Program-made: the position numbers and the translations under genes
Notes under the pieces: model-generated
What the model saw: the letters and a program-made list of their open reading frames with translations, nothing else
What the model was told of the DNA's origin: nothing
Database searches by the model: none
Source of the DNA: Cyclobacteriaceae bacterium
GTDB lineage: Bacteria; Bacteroidota; Bacteroidia; Cytophagales; Cyclobacteriaceae
Assembly: GCA_016786495.1 (NCBI GenBank)
Contig: JAEUUJ010000033.1
Location: forward strand, 1-64,000
Length of the DNA: 64,000 nt
Reading direction: 5' to 3'
In this document: piece by piece, positions 60,338 through 64,000 of the stretch
How positions within the stretch are numbered: position 1 is the stretch's first letter
Layout: the number at the start of each line of letters is the position of its first letter

Positions 60338-61192
60338 ATGAAGAAAATTCTTGTTCCGACCGATTTTTCGAAGCCTGCGCAGATCGCTGTTGATGTTGCT
60401 GCCGATATCGCTAAAAAAGCGGGCGCTGAGGTTACGTTTTTGCATGTTATTGAGGAGGTTACCGGAGGGTCGTTCAACGTAGAAGGGCAGATGGACCTGG
60501 ATGGTAGCATGGAAGAAAAGTTATTTACCCTTGCCTTAATCAAGAAGGCAAAAAAACAAATGGAAGCACTGCTCAGCAGTCCGCAGCTGGAAGGTGTGAA
60601 AGTTAAGTCGCAACTGCGGGTTGGTACACCGTTTCACGGCATGCGTACCATCATTACCGAAAACAAGGTTGATCTGGTAGTGATGGGAACCGCAGGGCAT
60701 AGCCAGATGCAGGAGATGATCATTGGTACCAACACGGAAAAAGTTGTGCGCCACGCAAAATGTCCGGTGCTGACTGTTCAAAAGAAGCCCGGTAAAACCG
60801 ATTTCAAGAATATTGTTTACGCGACAGCACTCAGCAAAGACGAAGAGCCTTTTGCAGCCGTGTTGAAGCAGATGCAGGGATTGTACGAAGATTCGGTTGT
60901 TCACTTGGTTCGGGTGAATACACCGGGAAATTTCCAGCGGGATGTGGTTGTAAAAAAACAGATGCAGGAGTTTGCGAAAAAACAAATGCTGAAGAAATAC
61001 ACCATTAATATCTTCAACGACCTTCGCGAAGAGGAGGGTATCATTTACTTTGCCGACAGCATCAATGCCGATATGATTGCCATGGCAACCCACGGCCGTA
61101 CCGGCTTTGCGCACGTGTTGGCGGGAAGCATAGCAGAAGATGTGGTTGGTCACAGCAAGCGTCCCGTGCTCACCTATGTGATTAAAAAGTAA
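60338..61192 (+). CDS. Tandem-domain universal stress protein
   Basis: A 284-residue cytosolic protein with two USP domains (about 1-148 and 150-284). Domain 1 starts 'KKILVPTDFSKPAQIAVDVAADIA' and has the nucleotide motif 'MGTAGHSQMQEMIIGTNTEKVV'. Domain 2 has 'ATHGRTGFAHVLAGSIAEDVVGHSKRPVLTYV', close to the G-2x-G-9x-G-S/T ATP motif. Such proteins are induced in starvation or stress. It leads a run of three co-directional genes (stress protein, DnaJ-membrane protein, SUI1) that may form an operon. Confidence 0.92.
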   Translation: MKKILVPTDFSKPAQIAVDVAADIAKKAGAEVTFLHVIEEVTGGSFNVEGQMDLDGSMEEKLFTLALIKKAKKQMEALLSSPQLEGVKVKSQLRVGTPFHGMRTIITENKVDLVVMGTAGHSQMQEMIIGTNTEKVVRHAKCPVLTVQKKPGKTDFKNIVYATALSKDEEPFAAVLKQMQGLYEDSVVHLVRVNTPGNFQRDVVVKKQMQEFAKKQMLKKYTINIFNDLREEEGIIYFADSINADMIAMATHGRTGFAHVLAGSIAEDVVGHSKRPVLTYVIKK

Positions 61193-61223
61193 GTAGAGGA
61201 AGAAAATTGCCGGCTCTGACGTT

Positions 61224-61988
61224 GTGAAAGACTACTACGCCATTCTTCGCGTTAGCCGGAGTGCCGACCTTCAAACGATCAAACGCTCATACCGCCTGCT
61301 GGTTCAACGGTATCACCCCGATGTGAACCCCGACCCGCAGGCGGCCGAGCTCATTAAAGAAATTAACGAGGCGTACGAAGTGTTGAGCGATCCGTCGAAA
61401 AAGGCGGAGTACGATAATCCCTATCAGGCCTACATTCAACCACCGTCTGAACCTCAAGCTCCGCTCCGCAACCGCGATCCTTATTTTAAACGGAGAGGTT
61501 TCCGGCCCGCCGCGCGCAGACCAACGCAATACGAACTCGTGATGCAATACTTTCATTACGTAAAAGCCATCTCGGTTTCGGGTCTGGTGGTTTGCTTTTT
61601 TTTGATGATAGACTATTTAGTGCCGCGTGTTTACCGGAACGTTCCGGTCAAAGTTGCTTACGAGGCCGGGTTCGATTATTTGCTGGTTGACGATGCGTAC
61701 ATTCCGTTAACGGGCGATAATTATAATATTCGCGCCATCGAACAGTCTGTCGAAGTGCAAGTAGTGGAAACCCGTTTGCTAAGAAAAATCGTCAAAATTC
61801 AAACGCTGAACAGATTGTATTCCATCACAACGTTTGGAACGATTTACGGAACGTTTAAATTCGTACCGATAATTGTGGTGATTACTGCACTCATTTGCCT
61901 GTTCGTGCGCGACAATGAAGAATTCCGGTTCGGGTTGTGTGTGCTTACGGGGTTTGCGTTGTTCTTCACCTTGGTGTTAATGTTTTGA
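61224..61988 (+). CDS. J-domain membrane protein
   Basis: A 254-residue protein with an N-terminal J-domain (residues 2-65, '[35 protein letters not shown]', HPD intact) that should recruit DnaK, then a proline/arginine-rich linker (about 70-100) and three membrane segments (about 113-130, 212-232, 236-252). Unlike DnaJ it has no Gly/Phe region or zinc fingers, so it is a specialised co-chaperone at the membrane. The start is GTG at 61224. The client protein is unknown. It ends 2 bp before the SUI1 gene. Confidence 0.88.
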   Translation: MKDYYAILRVSRSADLQTIKRSYRLLVQRYHPDVNPDPQAAELIKEINEAYEVLSDPSKKAEYDNPYQAYIQPPSEPQAPLRNRDPYFKRRGFRPAARRPTQYELVMQYFHYVKAISVSGLVVCFFLMIDYLVPRVYRNVPVKVAYEAGFDYLLVDDAYIPLTGDNYNIRAIEQSVEVQVVETRLLRKIVKIQTLNRLYSITTFGTIYGTFKFVPIIVVITALICLFVRDNEEFRFGLCVLTGFALFFTLVLMF

Positions 61989-61990
61989 GT

Positions 61991-62338
61991 ATGGCTAAGA
62001 AAAATGACTGGAAAAATCGCGAGGGTGTTGTGTACTCAACGAACACCGATTTTAATTATCAATATCAGCAGGAGAATTCGGAAAATGATGTTCCTGCCAA
62101 GCAGCAAAATCTGAAAGTGATGCTGGATAAAAGCATGCGCGCAGGCAAGCAGGTCACGCTGGTAACAGGGTTCACCGGAAAAACCGGAGAGATCGAGGAC
62201 TTAGGCAAGCTTCTTAAAACCAAATGCGGAGTTGGCGGTTCTGTAAAAGGTCGGGAAATTCTGATCCAGGGCGATCACCGCGACAAGATTGTACAACTCC
62301 TGCTGAAAGAAGGATATAAAGCAAAACGGGTGGGATAG
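61991..62338 (+). CDS. SUI1/eIF1-like translation factor (YciH family)
   Basis: A 115-residue protein similar to eukaryotic eIF1 and bacterial YciH, which checks initiation complexes on the small ribosomal subunit. From ATG 61991 it has a polar N-terminal tail and the SUI1 core (about 45-113): 'KQVTLVTGFTGKTGEIEDLGKLLKTKCGVGGSVKGREILIQGDHRDKIVQLLLKEGY', with the basic Gly-rich loop intact. The 18-codon in-frame extension upstream lies in the J-domain gene and does not resemble the family. It ends 2 bp before the LytTR gene on the other strand. Confidence 0.92.
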   Translation: MAKKNDWKNREGVVYSTNTDFNYQYQQENSENDVPAKQQNLKVMLDKSMRAGKQVTLVTGFTGKTGEIEDLGKLLKTKCGVGGSVKGREILIQGDHRDKIVQLLLKEGYKAKRVG

Positions 62339-62340
62339 GC

Positions 62341-63117
62341 TTAGTGACTTCCGTCAAACCACTCTTTAAACGGAGCTACTTTTTCGCGGCTTACCACAAT
62401 TTCTTTATCAAACTCCTGCGTCAGCGTGATCTTCAGGCGACTGTTGGAGTACACAATCACATCTTTAATCGAGTTGATGTTGAGAATATACGTGCGGTTG
62501 ATTCTGAAAAATGTTTTCGGTTCCAGTAAATCTTCCAGTGTTTCGAGTGTGTAGTCGATGATGAATTTCCGGCTTTGTACGGTCACCAGGTACACATCGC
62601 GGCCATCCGCATAGAATAAAGCAATCTGGTCGGTGGTGATCGAACGAATGTGATCTCCCAGCTTTACCATGAACCTGTTCTTGTAACCGGCGGTCTTGGG
62701 TGCGACGAATGTTTCCTGAAGCTGCTCGGTTTTTTGCGGATTCCATTGCAGTTGCTCGCGCAGGCTCTCGAGTTTTTTCAGACTTGCGGAAAGATCCGTG
62801 AACGTAATCGGTTTGAGCAGGTAATCAATGCTGTTCACCTTAAACGCGTCCAGCGCGAACTCATTAAAAGCCGTAATAAAAATTACAGGCTTCCGGATGA
62901 TCACCTGCTGAAAAATCTGGAAACTCAGTCCGTCCGTCAGTTGAATGTCCATAAAAATCAGGTCGACGGAATCCTGCTTCTCCTTCAGCCACTGAACAGC
63001 ATCTCGAACGGAAGTCAGGTGATCTACAACTGCGATTGCGGGATCATATTTAGCCAGATAGCGGGTTAGCTTTTCGGCTGCCGGAATTTCGTCCTCAATG
63101 ATTAAAACCTTCATCAT
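62341..63117 (-). CDS. LytTR family response regulator
   Basis: A 258-residue two-component regulator. The receiver domain (about 2-120) has the acidic pair near residues 9-10, the phospho-accepting Asp57 in 'IFMDIQLTDGL', and Lys102 in 'YLLKPI'. The LytTR DNA-binding domain follows (about 150-250, 'RFMVKLGDHIRSITTDQIALFYADGRDVYLVT', 'FFRINRTYILNINSIKDVIVYSNSRLKITL'). It is in an operon with the upstream sensor-like gene, overlapping it by 4 bp (63114-63117). The receiver looks fully functional even though its partner is not. Confidence 0.93.
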   Translation of the reverse strand: MMKVLIIEDEIPAAEKLTRYLAKYDPAIAVVDHLTSVRDAVQWLKEKQDSVDLIFMDIQLTDGLSFQIFQQVIIRKPVIFITAFNEFALDAFKVNSIDYLLKPITFTDLSASLKKLESLREQLQWNPQKTEQLQETFVAPKTAGYKNRFMVKLGDHIRSITTDQIALFYADGRDVYLVTVQSRKFIIDYTLETLEDLLEPKTFFRINRTYILNINSIKDVIVYSNSRLKITLTQEFDKEIVVSREKVAPFKEWFDGSH

Positions 63118-64000
63118 GCGTGTGTCAGCGCTTCTTCTGCCAAACGCAGAACGGGCAATTTAATATAATTCTCCTCGTAAGCCTTTACCTGTATTAGCGG
63201 CTTTTCGCTGTACAGGGTGTACGACTTTTGCAGCCGGGCGAGGGCAAGGGTGCTTCCGGTATGTCGCACGAGCCGGTCGTTAAGCCTGGATTGTAACACA
63301 AGATATTCGCCATCCTCCAGGTAACACCGGATGATCAATGGGTCGTTTGCCGAGATAATCGTATTGCGCACAATGGCTTCTACCGCTACAGGCAAGGAAC
63401 CGGGAATCAGTTGAAGGTCCATGTCTACTCCCTCCAGAGTAACCTCCAGCCTGATTTGACCGAAATACTTCTCATTTAGCAGTCTCACAATATTTTTTCC
63501 GGCATCAATCTCCGAGCGAAGGGAAATCAACTCCTGCTGGCGGTTGGTGAGCACGTACCGGTAAGCGCTTGCCAGGTAATCGATGTATTCCTCGGCATCG
63601 CTGTTTCGCCGGTTGATGAGGCTGATCACGTTTTCCAGACTTTCATACAGCAGGTCCGGGTTGATGTCGTTGCGGAATTCATCCATCTCCAGTTCCAGCA
63701 CTTCGCGCTGCTGGCGTTCCGCAGTAAGCTTCAGTGTGTTTTCCCGCAACTGATAGTCGTTACTAACATACAGCAGGTTGTATAACACCGCAGAAAAACT
63801 GAAAATGATGGCGAACAGAACGAGCTGCGATCCTGCGCTGAATCCGACCACGTAAGTGAAGTAAAGCGAGATAGCCCCGGTAACCAGGAGCGTGGGGATC
63901 GCGATTCCGGCCAAAAACTGGATCAGCAGTTTGGCGCGCGAAAAGGAATTTTTTAGAAACCGGTTGATCAATATGATAACGAGCCTGGCCGATTCAAAGC
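63114..64000 (-). CDS. LytS-like sensor, lacks the phospho-acceptor His (5' end outside window)
   Basis: The frame runs open to the window edge; the first in-window start is TTG 63969-63971, so the N-terminus is incomplete. From there: two membrane helices (about 17-42 and 48-70), a coiled coil, and a His_kinase-type (PF06580) core. The H-box should read INPHFLFNSLN, but here it is 'INPDLLYESLENV', with Asp106 in place of His (codon 63654-63656). In the N-box-like 'IVRNTIISAND' the Asn is kept but the usual Glu and His are changed. The G-box near 'TGSTLALARLQ' is degenerate. It should not autophosphorylate, so it may sense a signal or act as phosphatase or scaffold for the LytTR regulator. 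Confidence 0.85.
   Translation of the reverse strand, partial: FESARLVIILINRFLKNSFSRAKLLIQFLAGIAIPTLLVTGAISLYFTYVVGFSAGSQLVLFAIIFSFSAVLYNLLYVSNDYQLRENTLKLTAERQQREVLELEMDEFRNDINPDLLYESLENVISLINRRNSDAEEYIDYLASAYRYVLTNRQQELISLRSEIDAGKNIVRLLNEKYFGQIRLEVTLEGVDMDLQLIPGSLPVAVEAIVRNTIISANDPLIIRCYLEDGEYLVLQSRLNDRLVRHTGSTLALARLQKSYTLYSEKPLIQVKAYEENYIKLPVLRLAEEALTHA

Noticed and set aside
60536-61153. A 205-residue minus-strand frame opposite the universal stress protein
   Set aside because: Its His- and Phe-rich sequence is what the opposite strand of Lys/Glu/Met codons produces; the plus-strand gene is clear.

Overview
The window reads as a chromosomal segment of a Bacteroidota bacterium, most likely order Cytophagales. 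The evidence is a type IX secretion (T9SS) type B C-terminal sorting domain at 20713-21876, promoter boxes of the Bacteroidota form TAnnTTTG (best example TTTG-18 bp-TATCTTTG at 34916-34945), scarce Shine-Dalgarno signals, menaquinone synthesis, and typical families (DUF4197, DUF4412, DUF4268, DUF3857-transglutaminase, PadR plus membrane partner, TPR kinases, LytTR pairs). No prophage, insertion sequence, CRISPR array or tRNA was seen. Most of it is housekeeping and cell-envelope genome. No stretch over 300 bases lacks a gene.

Layout. 1-252: 5S rRNA (end of an rRNA operon) and two terminators that share a 21-bp lead-in. 288-2945: a large membrane-anchored protein of unknown function. 2935-6789 (minus): dienoyl-CoA reductase-like SDR, then bioF-bioD-bioA. 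6853-13769: envelope lipoproteins, a 58-residue membrane protein, an MFS transporter, a TPR histidine kinase and a cystathionine synthase/lyase. 13893-21876 (plus): a three-gene surface-fibre operon with two giant proteins made of 77/87/97-residue repeats and a T9SS cargo. 21927-26171 (minus): a lone E2 acyltransferase and a CinA-TPR-AraC fusion. 26268-30023: FMN hydroxyacid oxidase, DUF4197 lipoprotein, PaaN-type aldehyde dehydrogenase. 30024-34866 (minus): PAP2 phosphatase, and the operon fmt-folA-membrane protein-SDR-amino-acid permease. 34903-35893: PadR regulator and membrane partner behind a 15-bp iterated operator. 35890-42780: nth, NamZ-type muramidase, FtsX-like permease, inactive transglutaminase, glycosyltransferase, DUF4412 protein. 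42774-51657: arginine decarboxylase, arginase-family enzyme and deoxyhypusine-synthase-like protein (polyamines), enclosing a flotillin/NfeD pair and three secreted proteins. 51732-58641: argS, an M16 peptidase, two glutathione peroxidases and menA. 58638-64000: cation efflux protein, DUF4268, tandem universal stress protein, DnaJ-membrane protein, SUI1/eIF1-like protein, and a LytTR regulator with a sensor partner that has lost its phospho-accepting histidine.

The most interesting items are (1) the fibre operon, whose repeat spacings differ by exactly 10 residues; (2) the in-frame CinA-TPR-AraC fusion, whose membrane topology is self-consistent; (3) the LytS-like protein with Asp in place of His, still coupled to a LytTR regulator; (4) the possible arginine-to-homospermidine gene set, whose deoxyhypusine-synthase-like member lacks the catalytic lysine; and (5) the PadR operator array. 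Convergent genes are packed unusually tightly, with stop codons overlapping or abutting at seven junctions.
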